A stretch of 64,000 nucleotides of DNA from Comamonas endophytica (GCF_023634805.2 NZ_CP106881.1:1705501-1769500), one strand, 5' to 3'; positions 34,765-47,015 are shown, counted from the stretch's first letter. Notes: generated from the letters alone by a model not told the origin. Program-made: numbers and translations.

Positions 34765-36656
34765 GCGCGCACCTCGCTGCGGTGAAACAGGCGCCGCAGC
34801 GGCCGCGCGATGCCGGCCAGGCCCTGCGGGAACAGGAGCACCAGCAGCAGGATGACCGCGCCCAGCAGCGCGCGCCAGTAATCGGTCTCGCGCGCGATGG
34901 TGTCGTGCAGCCAGGTGAACACGCCCGCGCCGAGCAGCGGCCCGGCCAGCGACTGCACGCCGCCCAGCAGCACCATCACCAGCGCATCGACGGAGCGCGT
35001 CACCGACAGGCTGTCGGGCGAGATGCTGCCCTTGGAGAACACGAACAGCGCGCCCGCCAGCCCGGCAAACAGCCCGGCGATGACGAAGCCGGCCCATTGC
35101 ACGCGCCGCACATCGATGCCAATCGCCTCGGCACGCAACGCCGAATCGCGCGCCGCGCGCAGTGACATGCCCAGCGGCGCGAACAGCATGCGCCGCAGCA
35201 GCCAGACACCCGCGGCCGCCAGCGCCAGCGCCAGCCAGTAGAAGCCCGCGCTCAGCAAAGCCCACTCGCTGGGCCATACGCCGGTCAGCCCGTTGCTGCC
35301 GCCCGTCACCGCATCCCACTGGAAGCAGATGGCCCAGACGATCTGCGCAAACGCCAGCGTCAGCATGGTCAGGTAGACACCCGACAGCCGCACGCAGAAC
35401 CAGCCGAACAACAAGGCGCCGCCGGCTGCGGCCAGCGGTGCGAGCAGCAGCGCGGCCTCCATCGGCAGCCCGCTGCCGCGCACCAGCAGCGCCGCCGCAT
35501 AGGCGCCCAATCCGAAGTACGCCGCATGGCCAAAGGAATGCATGCCGCCGGGCCCCAGGATCGCATGCAGGCTGGCGGCAAACAGCGCCATGATCAGGAT
35601 GTCCGTCATCAGCACCAGCGCATAGCTGCCCTCGCCGGCCAGCAGCGGCAGCGCGGCCAGCAGCGCCAGCCCCGCCCAGGCCGCGGCCTGCCCGCGTGTG
35701 CCCGTGGGCCGCAGCGGCGCCTCGGCCTCGCCCAGCGCGCGCGCCGCGGCCTGCGGCCGGCCCATCAGCCCCCAGGGGCGCCAGACCAGCACCACGGCCA
35801 TGACGACGAATTCCACGACCAGCGTCAGCTTGGAAAAGGAAATCTCGACACCCGCGATCTCGACCATGCCGAGCCAGATACAGATCGCCTTGAGCTCGGC
35901 GATCAGCAGCGCCGCAACGAACGCTCCGGGAATCGAGCCCATGCCGCCGACCACCACCACGACAAAGGCCGCGCCGATCGTCAGCAGGTCCATGTCCAGA
36001 TGTGCAGGCTCGCGCGGCAGCTGCAGCGCGCCGCCCAGGCCCGCCAGCAGCGTGCCCAGCGCGAACACCGCCGTGAACAGCCAGGCCTGGTTGACGCCCA
36101 GCGCGCCGACCATCTCCCGGTCCTGCGTGGCGGCGCGCACCAGCGTGCCCCAGCGCGTGCGCGTGAGCAGCAGCGTCAGCAGCCCCAGCACCACGGGCCC
36201 CGCGGCGATCAGCAGCAGGTCATAGACCGGGAACTGCCGCCCCAGGATGTCGACCGCGCCTTCCAGCCCCGGCGCGCGCGGGCCGAACAGCTCCTCCGGC
36301 CCCCAATGCCAGAGCACCGCGTCCTTGATCACCAGCACCAGCGCAAAGGTCGCCAGCAGCTGGAACAGCTCGGGCGCCTTGTAGATACGCCGCAGCAGCG
36401 CCATCTCGACCAGCGCCCCCAGCGCCGCGGTGGCCAGCGGCGCCAGCAGCAGCGCCGGCCAGAAACCGATGTGCTCGCCCAGATAGCCGACCAGCGAGTA
36501 CGCGATGTACAGCCCCAGCATGTAGAACGAGCCATGCGCGAAATTGATGGTGCGCGTGACGCCGAAGATCAGCGACAGCCCGACCGAGACCAGGAACAGC
36601 GAGGAGGCGCTGGCCAGCCCGTTGAGCAGTTGCACCAGCAGTCCGGACAGGCTCAT
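34761..36656 (-). CDS. Fused LivH-LivM ABC permease
   Basis: 631 residues carrying both permeases in one chain. Residues 1 to about 300 are LivH (GLSLIFGVTRTINFAHGSFYMLG; VVVVVGGMGSIPGAFVAALL). After a charged linker (GRPQAAARALGEAEAPLRPTG) residues 340-620 are LivM (AILGPGGMHSFGHAAYFGLGAYAAALL; VMVLLGGVQSLAGPLLGAGV). Each half keeps its own ATPase-contact loop. Such fusions occur in some proteobacterial urea, amide or acid importers. The reading frame is continuous, so this is a true fusion rather than two overlapping genes. Overlaps the binding-protein gene by four bases. Confidence 0.92.
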   Translation of the reverse strand: MSLSGLLVQLLNGLASASSLFLVSVGLSLIFGVTRTINFAHGSFYMLGLYIAYSLVGYLGEHIGFWPALLLAPLATAALGALVEMALLRRIYKAPELFQLLATFALVLVIKDAVLWHWGPEELFGPRAPGLEGAVDILGRQFPVYDLLLIAAGPVVLGLLTLLLTRTRWGTLVRAATQDREMVGALGVNQAWLFTAVFALGTLLAGLGGALQLPREPAHLDMDLLTIGAAFVVVVVGGMGSIPGAFVAALLIAELKAICIWLGMVEIAGVEISFSKLTLVVEFVVMAVVLVWRPWGLMGRPQAAARALGEAEAPLRPTGTRGQAAAWAGLALLAALPLLAGEGSYALVLMTDILIMALFAASLHAILGPGGMHSFGHAAYFGLGAYAAALLVRGSGLPMEAALLLAPLAAAGGALLFGWFCVRLSGVYLTMLTLAFAQIVWAICFQWDAVTGGSNGLTGVWPSEWALLSAGFYWLALALAAAGVWLLRRMLFAPLGMSLRAARDSALRAEAIGIDVRRVQWAGFVIAGLFAGLAGALFVFSKGSISPDSLSVTRSVDALVMVLLGGVQSLAGPLLGAGVFTWLHDTIARETDYWRALLGAVILLLVLLFPQGLAGIARPLRRLFHRSEVRA

Positions 36657-37861
36657 CGCGCGGCGGCAGGACGCAGCTGGCGCACGGCCTCGTTCGACGG
36701 CTGGTAATCCTTCCCATCCGCATAGTGGAAGTCCACCATCACCCCATGCCCCAGCTTCTGGTCATAGGCCGTCCTGCCCACATACGCGCCCATGGTCGAC
36801 TGGTTGTCCTCGGGCCGGTAGGTGATGCGGCCGAAGGGAATGTCGACTTCCAGGCCCTTGAACGCGGCAATGAGCTTCTCGCTGTCGGCGCTGCCGCCGG
36901 TCTTGCGCAGCCCGGCTTCCAGCGACTTGATCGCGCCATAGCCGACGATGGTGCCCAGCCGCGGATGCTCCCTGTACTTGTCCTGGTAGGCCTTGAGGAA
37001 GGCCTGGTGCTCGGGCGTCTTGATCGCATACCAGGGGTAGCCGGTGACGATCCAGCCCAGCGGCGCTTCCTTCCTCAAAGGCTCCAGGTACTCGGGCTCG
37101 CCGGTCAGCAGCCCCACCACCTCGCGGCCCTTGAACAGCCCGCGCGTATTGCCCTCGCGCACGAACTTGCCCAGGTCGGCAGAGAACAGCACGTTGAAGA
37201 TCGCATCGGGCTTGGCATCGGCCAGCGCCTGCACCACGCTGCCGGCATCGATCTTGCCCAGCGTCGGCGCCTGCTCGGCGACGAACTCGACATCGGGCTG
37301 TGCTTGCTTGAGCAGCTTCTTGAAGGTCGCCACCGCCGACTGGCCGTATTCGTAGTTGGGATAGACGATCGCCCAGCGCTTTTTCTTCAGCTTCGCCGCC
37401 TCGGGCACCAGCATTGCCACCTGCATGTAGGTCGAGCCGCGCAGCCGGTAGGTGTAGCGGTTGCCCTGGGCCCAGACCACCTTGTCGGTCAGCGTTTCCG
37501 AGGCCAGGAAGAAGCGCTTCTTCTGCTGCGCGTAATCGGTGAGCGCCAGCCCCACATGCGACAGGAAGCTGCCGGTGAGCACGTCGATCTTCTCGCGCGC
37601 ATAGAGCTCCTCGGCCGCGCGCACTGCGTCGCCCGGGTTGCCGTTGTCGTCGCGCGTGACGAGCGCGAGCTTCTTGCCGGCAATGCCGCCGCCGGCATTG
37701 ATCTGCTCGACGGCCAGCTCCATGCCTTTCTTGTAGGGCTCCAGGAAGGCCGGCATGGCCTTGTAGCTGTTGATCTCGCCGATCTTGATGACGCCTTGCG
37801 CCCCCGCCTGTCCCCCGGCCAGTGCCAGCACTGCCGCCACCGTCCACGCTTGCCTTGTCAT
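36653..37861 (-). CDS. Second Liv-type ABC substrate-binding protein
   Basis: 402 residues, type I periplasmic binding fold, with a Sec signal peptide (MTRQAWTVAAVLALAGGQAGA). The mature part begins VIKIGEINSYKAMPAFLEPYKKGMELAVEQINAGGGIAGKKL. The contact region is LTGSFLSHVGLALTDYAQQKKRFFLASE. First gene of the second Liv operon, divergent from the ferredoxin-NADP reductase gene with a 195-base gap. The Tyr-Lys pattern (NSYKAMPAF) at the binding lip resembles receptors for aromatic or short acids, but the ligand cannot be fixed from sequence. Confidence 0.9.
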   Translation of the reverse strand: MTRQAWTVAAVLALAGGQAGAQGVIKIGEINSYKAMPAFLEPYKKGMELAVEQINAGGGIAGKKLALVTRDDNGNPGDAVRAAEELYAREKIDVLTGSFLSHVGLALTDYAQQKKRFFLASETLTDKVVWAQGNRYTYRLRGSTYMQVAMLVPEAAKLKKKRWAIVYPNYEYGQSAVATFKKLLKQAQPDVEFVAEQAPTLGKIDAGSVVQALADAKPDAIFNVLFSADLGKFVREGNTRGLFKGREVVGLLTGEPEYLEPLRKEAPLGWIVTGYPWYAIKTPEHQAFLKAYQDKYREHPRLGTIVGYGAIKSLEAGLRKTGGSADSEKLIAAFKGLEVDIPFGRITYRPEDNQSTMGAYVGRTAYDQKLGHGVMVDFHYADGKDYQPSNEAVRQLRPAAAR

Positions 37862-38056
37862 GCGATTTCCTTGGTTCTGAATACGGACTGGGAATGAAAT
37901 GTACCCTTACATCCGCATTTGCCCGACAATGCCCAGGTTTGCCCGCTTGACAGATGCCCGCCCCGTGAACGTTGTGCCTCTCCACGCCGCGTTTTGCCAG
38001 CCAGCTTCCGACCTGTCCTTGCACCGGGTCCCGTTCCACTTCATCCCTATCACGCC

Positions 38057-38830
38057 ATGAGTGCTTTCAACGAAGAACGCGTGCTGTCCGTCCACCATTG
38101 GACCGACCGCCTTTTTTCCTTCACCACCACGCGCGACACCTCGCTGCGCTTTTCCAACGGCCACTTCACGATGATCGGCCTGAAGGTGGACGGCAAGAAC
38201 CTGCTGCGCGCCTACTCGATCGCCAGCGCGAACTACGAGGAGCACCTGGAGTTCCTGTCGATCAAGGTGGACAACGGCCCGCTGACCTCGAAGCTGCAGC
38301 ACATCCAGGTGGGCGACACCATCATCGTCGGCAAGAAGCCCACGGGCACGCTGCTGATCGACTACCTGCTGCCCGGCAAGAACCTCTACATGATCGGCAC
38401 CGGCACCGGCCTCGCGCCCTGGCTGTCCGTCGCGCGCGACCCCGAGACCTATGAGAAGTTCGAGAAGGCCGTCGTGGTGCACGGCGTGCGCCAGGTCGAG
38501 GAGCTGGCCTACCGGCAGCTGTTCGAGCAGGACCTGAACGAGCACGAGTTCCTCGGCGACATCGTGCGCGGCAAATTGATCTACTACCCCACCGTGACGC
38601 GCGAGCCCTTCCGCAACCAGGGCCGCATCACCGACCTGATCCAGAGCGGCAAGTTCGCCGCCGACATCGGCCTGCCCGAGCTGAACCCCGAGACCGACCG
38701 CGTCATGCTCTGCGGCAGCCCCGCCATGCTTGCGGACCTCAAGCACATGCTCGAGGAGCGCGGCTTCAAGGAAGGCAACACGACCACCCCCGGCGACTTC
38801 GTCGTCGAACGCGCGTTCGTCGAGAAGTAA
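38057..38830 (+). CDS. fpr: Ferredoxin/flavodoxin-NADP reductase
   Basis: 257 residues, the subclass I bacterial FNR length. FAD-binding motif LLRAYSIASANYEEHLEF (RxYS form) near residue 50 and GTLLIDYLLPGKNLYMIGTGTGLAPW for the pyrophosphate and NADPH sites. MLCGSPAM near 218 and the C-terminal VVERAFVEK are family marks; the C-terminal end beyond the FAD ring is longer than in plant FNRs. It moves electrons between NADPH and ferredoxin or flavodoxin, often in oxidative stress. The ATG at 38057 is chosen because the family begins there. It stands alone in its direction. Confidence 0.93.
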   Translation: MSAFNEERVLSVHHWTDRLFSFTTTRDTSLRFSNGHFTMIGLKVDGKNLLRAYSIASANYEEHLEFLSIKVDNGPLTSKLQHIQVGDTIIVGKKPTGTLLIDYLLPGKNLYMIGTGTGLAPWLSVARDPETYEKFEKAVVVHGVRQVEELAYRQLFEQDLNEHEFLGDIVRGKLIYYPTVTREPFRNQGRITDLIQSGKFAADIGLPELNPETDRVMLCGSPAMLADLKHMLEERGFKEGNTTTPGDFVVERAFVEK

Positions 38831-39219
38831 GCCATTCCTGCGCCAGGCCATCCAGGCGCAGGATGGCTGGTACCGCATTGGATTTGACGGGCCTGGCAGA
38901 TAGGCCCCGGCTTCTATTTCTCGGGCTTGGGTGCTTTGGGTCCTTCCAGCCTGGCTTTCGCATTTGCCGCTCCAGGGCTGAGGCGCAGGCCATACACGCC
39001 GGAGCCACGCCCGCTTCCTGCAGTCGAACCTCCACGGCAGCCATTGCCGCATTGCGCCTGGATCGAACAGCCGTCTGCCTGCGTCCCGCCCTGCTCGAAG
39101 GGCTAAAGGGCGCTTCACACTGACGCCCGCCCCCGGGCGCTTGTGTCGTTCTGGCCTTGCACCTGCGCCCAGCGCCATCGCCTCTGCACCGGTGAATGCA
39201 CGTGATGCTCCACCTCGCA
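38831..39219. other. Gene-poor stretch with two hairpins, no supported gene
   Basis: No frame here has a ribosome site plus a recognisable product. Right after the fpr stop there are two hairpins: GCCATCC-N7-GGATGGC at 38847-38867 and GGGCCT-N7-AGGCCC at 38889-38907. Neither is followed by a clear T run, so they may act as Rho-assisted terminators or mRNA ends. Short open frames on both strands (for example 38863-39123 plus) have no family resemblance that I can see. Confidence 0.5.
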
Positions 39220-39248
39220 TTGAAGATAGTTTAAAACTATCATACATT
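39220..39248 (+). promoter_or_regulatory. Promoter and palindrome upstream of the haemagglutinin-like gene
   Basis: TTGAAG (39220-39225) and TACATT (39243-39248) are 17 bases apart and make a plausible sigma-70 promoter. The spacer is filled by a 17-base palindrome, GATAGTTT-A-AAACTATC (39225-39241). A second inverted repeat, GCATA-GTT-TATGC, follows at 39255-39267. The region is much more AT-rich than its surroundings. An operator is inferred. Confidence 0.5.
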
Positions 39249-39310
39249 CACATCGCATAGTTTATGCATTAAACCACCTGATTTTCCTGATGTCCTGGAG
39301 GCAGACTTTC

Positions 39311-41920
39311 ATGAACCCCCACTACCGCCCTCTCTCGAATCACAGCGCCCGGTTCCATGCCCCCGCCCCTGCGGCCACGCGCGGCCCTGGCAAGGGCCAC
39401 CCTGGCAAGAACCCTGCTGTGCTGACGTCCGTGGCGCCGTTGGTGGGCGCGCAGCTGGCTGTGCGCACAGCAGCCCAGGTCCTGCCGACCGGCGGGCAAG
39501 TGGTTTCCGGCCAGGCCAGCGTTGGCCAGAGCGGCGCGCAGATGACCGTCGATCAGGCCAGCCAGGTCGCCATCCTGCACTGGCAGGACTTTGCCATCGG
39601 CAGCGGAGCCAAGGTGCAATTCAACCAGCCCGATGCCAGTGCCGTCACGCTCATCCGCATAGTGGGCGGCAATGCCAGTGAGATCAGCGGACAGCTCAGT
39701 GCCAATGGCCAGGTCTGGCTGGTGAATCCAAACGGTGTGGTTTTTGGCAAAGACAGCCAGGTAAACATGGGCGGGCTGGCGGCTTCGACGCTGGATATCA
39801 CCAGCATCGACTTCGATGCAGGCAAGCCGGTCTTCACGCGCAGCGCGGCACGGGGAGGCATCACCAACGGGGGCAATATCACGGTGGCAGATGGCGGCAC
39901 ATTGGCGCTGCTGGCGGTCACGGTGAAGAACGATGGAATCCTCAGCGCGCAGTCGGGCAACGTGGTGCTGGCCGGTGGCAACGAGGTCACGCTGCAGGCT
40001 GGCGTGGATGGAAGATTGCAGGTGGCGGTGGACCCGGCCACGGTGCACACGCTGATCGAGAACAGGCAACTGATCAAGGCCGATGGCGGCCAGGTGGTGA
40101 TGACTTCCAGCACCGCCGACACACTGTCGGCCAGCGTGGTGTCCAACACCGGCACGGTGCAGGCGCGCACGCTGGCCGTGAAAGAAGGGCGCATCCTGCT
40201 GCTGGGCGACATGCGGCATGGCGAGGTGGTGCACAGCGGCCTAATCGATGCAAGCGCGCCCGATGGGAGCAATGGCGGGTTTGTTGAAACCCGCGCCGCC
40301 CGGGTCACGCTGCAAGCCGGCCGCAAGGTCACCACCTGCGCCGCCAGCGGCCATGCCGGCACCTGGCTGATCAAGCCCGGCGATTACACCATTGCTCCCG
40401 TTGGCGGCGATATCTCCGGCGCGCAGCTGTCCGGCGACCTGGACGAAGGCAATGTCACCATCGCCATGGTCAGCCAAGGCATTGCCGGCGGCAAAGGCGA
40501 CATCCACTTCAACGATGACGTCACGTGGACGGCAAACACATTGACGCTCAACGCCGGGCGCAATATCAAAGTCAATGGCGTCATGACTGCCGAAGGCACG
40601 GCCGGGCTGGAGATGAATTACGGGGGCTACTCCGAAGCCAACGCGACAGCCGCTGCAGGCAGCGGCGTTCGCATGGCACGGATAAACGACAAGTTCACCG
40701 GACGCGTGGATTTCAGGGACGTGCAGGACCAAAGCATCCCAGAAAATCAACGGCTGAAGATCAACGGCGACAGCTACACCATCCTGACAGCGCTGGGCAG
40801 CCAGGACAGCACCACGGGGCTGGACCTGCAAGGCATTCAGGGCAACCTGTCGGGCAAATACGCGCTGGGCGCGGACATCGATGCCAGCCCCACGCGCAAG
40901 TGGTCGAAGGAAGCGGGCTTTGCGCCGATTGGAGATCGAAACCAGGCTTTTGGTGGCATCTTCGACGGCCTGGGCCATCGCATTGCCGGCCTGACCGTCA
41001 AACGTCCGGCGCAAAACCATGCAGGCCTTTTTGGCAATGCCGTGAACGCCACGCTGCGCAACGTCGGTTTGCACAGGGGCAGCGTGGAGGGCGCAAGCTA
41101 CGTCGGCGGGCTGGTGGGAGACAACAGGGCATGCGGCGCCATGGCTCTTGTGGACAACGTGTATGCCTGCGCGCGTGTCGCGGGACAGGGGAAGGTCGGC
41201 GCGATAGCGGGCCGTAACCGGGCCGAAAAAGGCGGTGAGATCCAGCTCTGCAACGCCCATGCAATCGCGCAGGTGTCGAGCAACGCCAACGTTGTCGGCG
41301 GGCTGGTCGGCCAGCATACGGCCACCGAAGGCGGCACCGCCAATATGTCCCGGTCTTATGCAGAAGGAGCCGTGTCTGGCGCAGACGCCGTAGGTGGGTT
41401 GGTTGGATTGATCAGCTCGGCCGACGGCGGCACGGCCCGGATCTCCAGCTCCCATGCCATGGCAACGGTGGACGGCAAGGAATTGGTCGGTGGGCTGGTG
41501 GGTGGGAGCATCTCCACCGGCGGCAAGATCGAAATTTCCGTGGCCTATGCAACCGGATCAGTGTCCGGCACAAACAGCGTCGGCGGGTTGATGGGAGCCA
41601 CCTTTGCCGCGCCAGACAGCACGGTTGGCATCTCCCGGTCGTGTGCCACCGGTTCCGTTTCTGGCGCTCCAAGCCATTGGTTTTATTTCCTTCCCAGGAA
41701 CTACATCGGCAGACTGATGGGTTTGAAACTCGCTCTCTACGGCAAGGTTGAAATTTCCGATTCCAATGCGACCGGGCGCGTTAGTGGCGCTTCCTCGACC
41801 GGCGAACGCATAGGAGCGGAGTTCGCATTTGGCGAGCAGCGCATCGGCCGCTGGTTCAGCTTGCTTGTTGCTGCTTACTATGGAAAAAGAATGATCCCGA
41901 CGCTGAACGTCCGTGACTGA
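39311..41920 (+). CDS. Orphan filamentous-haemagglutinin-type surface protein with GLUG repeats
   Basis: 869 residues. A polar, basic leader (GPGKGHPGKNP) precedes a weak hydrophobic stretch. Residues about 60-190 are a two-partner-secretion domain: GGQVVSGQASVGQSGAQMTV, HWQDFAIGSGAKVQFNQPDA and WLVNPNGVVFGKDSQVNMGG (the NPNG motif). Beta-helix-like sequence follows. From about 530 there are GLUG repeats (GGIFDGLGHRIAGLTV, then several GGLVG...YATGSVSG units). No TpsB pore gene is nearby, so export depends on a partner elsewhere or the gene is a relic. GGAGG nine bases before 39311 favours this start over 39290. Codon use is visibly less GC-rich than in neighbours, which suggests transfer. 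The C-terminus ends without a toxin or anchor domain. Confidence 0.85.
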   Translation: MNPHYRPLSNHSARFHAPAPAATRGPGKGHPGKNPAVLTSVAPLVGAQLAVRTAAQVLPTGGQVVSGQASVGQSGAQMTVDQASQVAILHWQDFAIGSGAKVQFNQPDASAVTLIRIVGGNASEISGQLSANGQVWLVNPNGVVFGKDSQVNMGGLAASTLDITSIDFDAGKPVFTRSAARGGITNGGNITVADGGTLALLAVTVKNDGILSAQSGNVVLAGGNEVTLQAGVDGRLQVAVDPATVHTLIENRQLIKADGGQVVMTSSTADTLSASVVSNTGTVQARTLAVKEGRILLLGDMRHGEVVHSGLIDASAPDGSNGGFVETRAARVTLQAGRKVTTCAASGHAGTWLIKPGDYTIAPVGGDISGAQLSGDLDEGNVTIAMVSQGIAGGKGDIHFNDDVTWTANTLTLNAGRNIKVNGVMTAEGTAGLEMNYGGYSEANATAAAGSGVRMARINDKFTGRVDFRDVQDQSIPENQRLKINGDSYTILTALGSQDSTTGLDLQGIQGNLSGKYALGADIDASPTRKWSKEAGFAPIGDRNQAFGGIFDGLGHRIAGLTVKRPAQNHAGLFGNAVNATLRNVGLHRGSVEGASYVGGLVGDNRACGAMALVDNVYACARVAGQGKVGAIAGRNRAEKGGEIQLCNAHAIAQVSSNANVVGGLVGQHTATEGGTANMSRSYAEGAVSGADAVGGLVGLISSADGGTARISSSHAMATVDGKELVGGLVGGSISTGGKIEISVAYATGSVSGTNSVGGLMGATFAAPDSTVGISRSCATGSVSGAPSHWFYFLPRNYIGRLMGLKLALYGKVEISDSNATGRVSGASSTGERIGAEFAFGEQRIGRWFSLLVAAYYGKRMIPTLNVRD

Positions 41921-42099
41921 TCTTCCGGCAGTTGGTGGCATGCAGTGGCTCCGTCGGCTCAACGCAGCCAATGCCGGGCATCATCCGGAATGCCTGCCCG
42001 TGGGGCCTCGGCAGACACGTCATGGCGAGCCCGCTTGTTGAAATGCTTTCCGGCATTTCTTGGCCGGGCAGGCGGCCGGTGGGCTGCGGCGGAATCAGC

Positions 42100-43065
42100 T
42101 CAGATATTCTCGCCCGCATAGGTGGGAATGGCGCTGTCGGGCTGCTTCGCAAGTTCGCCCAGCGGCTCCTTCTTCTTGCTGCGCGCATCGCACACCGCCT
42201 TGGCGCTGGCGGCGGCAAACAGCAAGATGGCCGAGGAGAAATAGATCCACATCAGCAGCACGACGATCGAGCCGGCCGCGCCATAGGCCGAGACCACGGC
42301 CGCCGTCGACAGGTAGTAGGCCAGGCCCTGCTTGCCCAGCGTGAACAGCGTGGCGCCGATGAACGCACCGAAGATCAGGAAACGCAGCGGCGGCTTGGGG
42401 CCGGTGCCGATGCGCATCAGCCCGACGAACAGCAGCATGGAAATGCCGAAGGCCACGCTCTCGTTGATCAGGCCGACCAGCGGCGCCATGGGCGCCACCG
42501 CCAGATGGCTGCCGGCCCAGGTCGTGAGCATGTGGACGGCCGTGGACAGCACCATCGAGACCATCAGCAGGAAACCCAGCGCCAGCACATAGGCCAGTCC
42601 GCGCAGGCGCAGCGTGGCCATGCGCCACCACGCGGCGCGTTGTTCGGCGGGTTGCGCCGAATTCATCTGCCAGAGCTTCTCGAGCGCCGACTGCAGCTCG
42701 ACGAACACACCGGTGGCACCCGACAGCAGCAGCACGAAGGCGATGATCGAAGCCACCGTGCCTTCGCTGGGCTCCTGGGCGCTGGCCAGCGCCGCCTTGA
42801 CGACCTCGGCGCCGCGCTCGCCGATGATGCCCTGCACCTGGGCCAGCAGCGTGGTTTCGATATACGAACGGTCCAGCCACCAGCCGAGGACTCCGACCAG
42901 CAGCAGCAGCAGCGGCGCCAGGCTCAGGATGCCGTAGAACGACATCGCCGCGCTCATGCGCAGCCCGTCGGCGTTCAGCCAGAGGTTGAACGCATCGATC
43001 AGCGGTTGGATGGGGCGCACGAGGACATGTGCGCGCTTCATGAGGGAGTCGAGCATCGGAGGCAT
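42100..43065 (-). CDS. YihY/BrkB-family inner-membrane protein
   Basis: 321 residues with about six membrane helices. The opening WLNADGLRMSAAMSFYGILSLAPLLLLLVGVLGWW is the family signature, and AAGSIVVLLMWIYFSSAILLFAAASAKA near residue 260 is the equally conserved last part. Once called ribonuclease BN by mistake; the real role is unknown (some members affect serum resistance or transport). The ATG at 43065 is chosen, though an in-frame start at 43155 would add 30 residues that do not look like the family. It stands alone, divergent from the hydroxyacid dehydrogenase gene. Confidence 0.88.
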   Translation of the reverse strand: MPPMLDSLMKRAHVLVRPIQPLIDAFNLWLNADGLRMSAAMSFYGILSLAPLLLLLVGVLGWWLDRSYIETTLLAQVQGIIGERGAEVVKAALASAQEPSEGTVASIIAFVLLLSGATGVFVELQSALEKLWQMNSAQPAEQRAAWWRMATLRLRGLAYVLALGFLLMVSMVLSTAVHMLTTWAGSHLAVAPMAPLVGLINESVAFGISMLLFVGLMRIGTGPKPPLRFLIFGAFIGATLFTLGKQGLAYYLSTAAVVSAYGAAGSIVVLLMWIYFSSAILLFAAASAKAVCDARSKKKEPLGELAKQPDSAIPTYAGENI

Positions 43066-43229
43066 GCGCTTATCTTGAACCAGGATGCGCGCTTGCGCTA
43101 TCAAAAATGCATTCCTGCGCGCTGCCGGAACGCATCCTGCGAAAAAGTCTGACACGCATGGCTGGCGCGGCAGCGGGAAAAAACGCGGCGAGAATGTCCG
43201 GCGTCATTGCACTTCGAAAGAATCGACCC

Positions 43230-44192
43230 ATGTCCCGTCCCCCTCGCCTGCTGCAAAACGGCAAGATGCCCCTGGCCGCGCTCGATCAGGAGCTGGCCGC
43301 CCAGTTCGATATCCACCGCCTCGACCTCGAGGCCGACCGCGCGGGCTTCCTGGCCGCGCATGGCGCCGAATTCGTCGGCCTGGTCACCTCGGCCGGCATC
43401 GGCGCGGACGCCGAACTGGTGCGCGCACTGCCGAACCTGCAGGTCGTGAGCAGCTTCGGCGTGGGCTATGACACGCTGGACGAGGCCGCGCTGGTCGCGC
43501 AGAAGGTGCGCGTGGGCCACACGCCGCAGGTGCTCGATGGCTGCGTGGCGGATCTCGCGTTTGCGCTGCTGCTCGACGTCTCGCGCGGCGTGAGCGCCGC
43601 CGACCGCTTCGTGCGCCGCGGCGACTGGACGCGCGGCCGCTTCGGGCTGCAGACCAGGGTGTCGGGCAAGCGCCTGGGCATTTTCGGCATGGGCCGCATC
43701 GGCTCGACGATTGCACGCCGCGGATCGGGCTTCGACATGGAGGTCGGCTATCACAACCGCCGCCCGGTCGAGGGCTCGCCGCATGCGTACAAGGACTCGT
43801 TGCTGGCCCTGGCCGAGTGGTGCGACTACCTGGTGGTGGCCGCCGCCGGCGGCGCCGGCACGCGCCATCTGGTCACCGCCGAGGTGCTGGACGCGCTCGG
43901 CCCAAAGGGCTTCCTGGTCAATATCGCGCGCGGCAGCGTGGTCGACGAAGCGGCGCTGGTGCAGGCGCTGCAGCAGGGGCGCATCGCGGGGGCGGGGCTG
44001 GATGTGTTCGAGGACGAACCGCGGCCGCTGCCGGCTTTGCTCGAACTAGACAACGTGGTGCTGGCGCCGCATATGGCCAGCGGCACGCATGAGACGCGAA
44101 GGGCGATGGGGGATCTGGTGGTGGAGAATCTGAAGGCGTTCTTTGCGACGGGAAGGCCGCGGGCCGAGGTGCCTTGGTCGGCGGAACTGTAG
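43230..44192 (+). CDS. D-isomer-specific 2-hydroxyacid dehydrogenase (2), glyoxylate/hydroxypyruvate reductase-like
   Basis: 320 residues. The cofactor motif is LGIFGMGRIGSTIARRG near residue 150, followed by HNRRPVEG where Arg-Arg after the second strand favours NADPH. Catalytic Arg in VNIARGSVVDE, Glu in LDVFEDEP and His in LAPHMASGTHE. The GTHE ending and the NRR pattern are typical of NADPH glyoxylate/hydroxypyruvate reductases. It is only distantly like the NAD-type enzyme at 7081. Single gene followed by a REP-like repeat. Confidence 0.88.
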   Translation: MSRPPRLLQNGKMPLAALDQELAAQFDIHRLDLEADRAGFLAAHGAEFVGLVTSAGIGADAELVRALPNLQVVSSFGVGYDTLDEAALVAQKVRVGHTPQVLDGCVADLAFALLLDVSRGVSAADRFVRRGDWTRGRFGLQTRVSGKRLGIFGMGRIGSTIARRGSGFDMEVGYHNRRPVEGSPHAYKDSLLALAEWCDYLVVAAAGGAGTRHLVTAEVLDALGPKGFLVNIARGSVVDEAALVQALQQGRIAGAGLDVFEDEPRPLPALLELDNVVLAPHMASGTHETRRAMGDLVVENLKAFFATGRPRAEVPWSAEL

Positions 44193-44276
44193 GCAGGACG
44201 TTCATCCTTCGACAGGCTCAGGACGAACGGTAGGGTCCGTTCGACCTGCGCCTGTCGAAGGGTAACGGGCCTGCCC
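44193..44276. repeat. REP-like intergenic repeat, copy 4
   Basis: Two arms, TTCGACAGGCTCAGGACGAA and the imperfect inverse TTCGACCTGCGCCTGTCGAA, face each other across a short loop. It fills the whole gap between the hydroxyacid dehydrogenase and the convergent metH2 gene, so it may act as a two-way terminator. Confidence 0.8.

Positions 44277-47015
<2,739 letters not shown>

Noticed and set aside
38766..39123. Short open frames on both strands after fpr
   Set aside because: No family match, no ribosome site, and the minus frame runs into the end of fpr.
43066..43155. 30-residue N-terminal extension of the YihY/BrkB protein
   Set aside because: The extra residues do not look like the family, and the conserved part starts after the later ATG.
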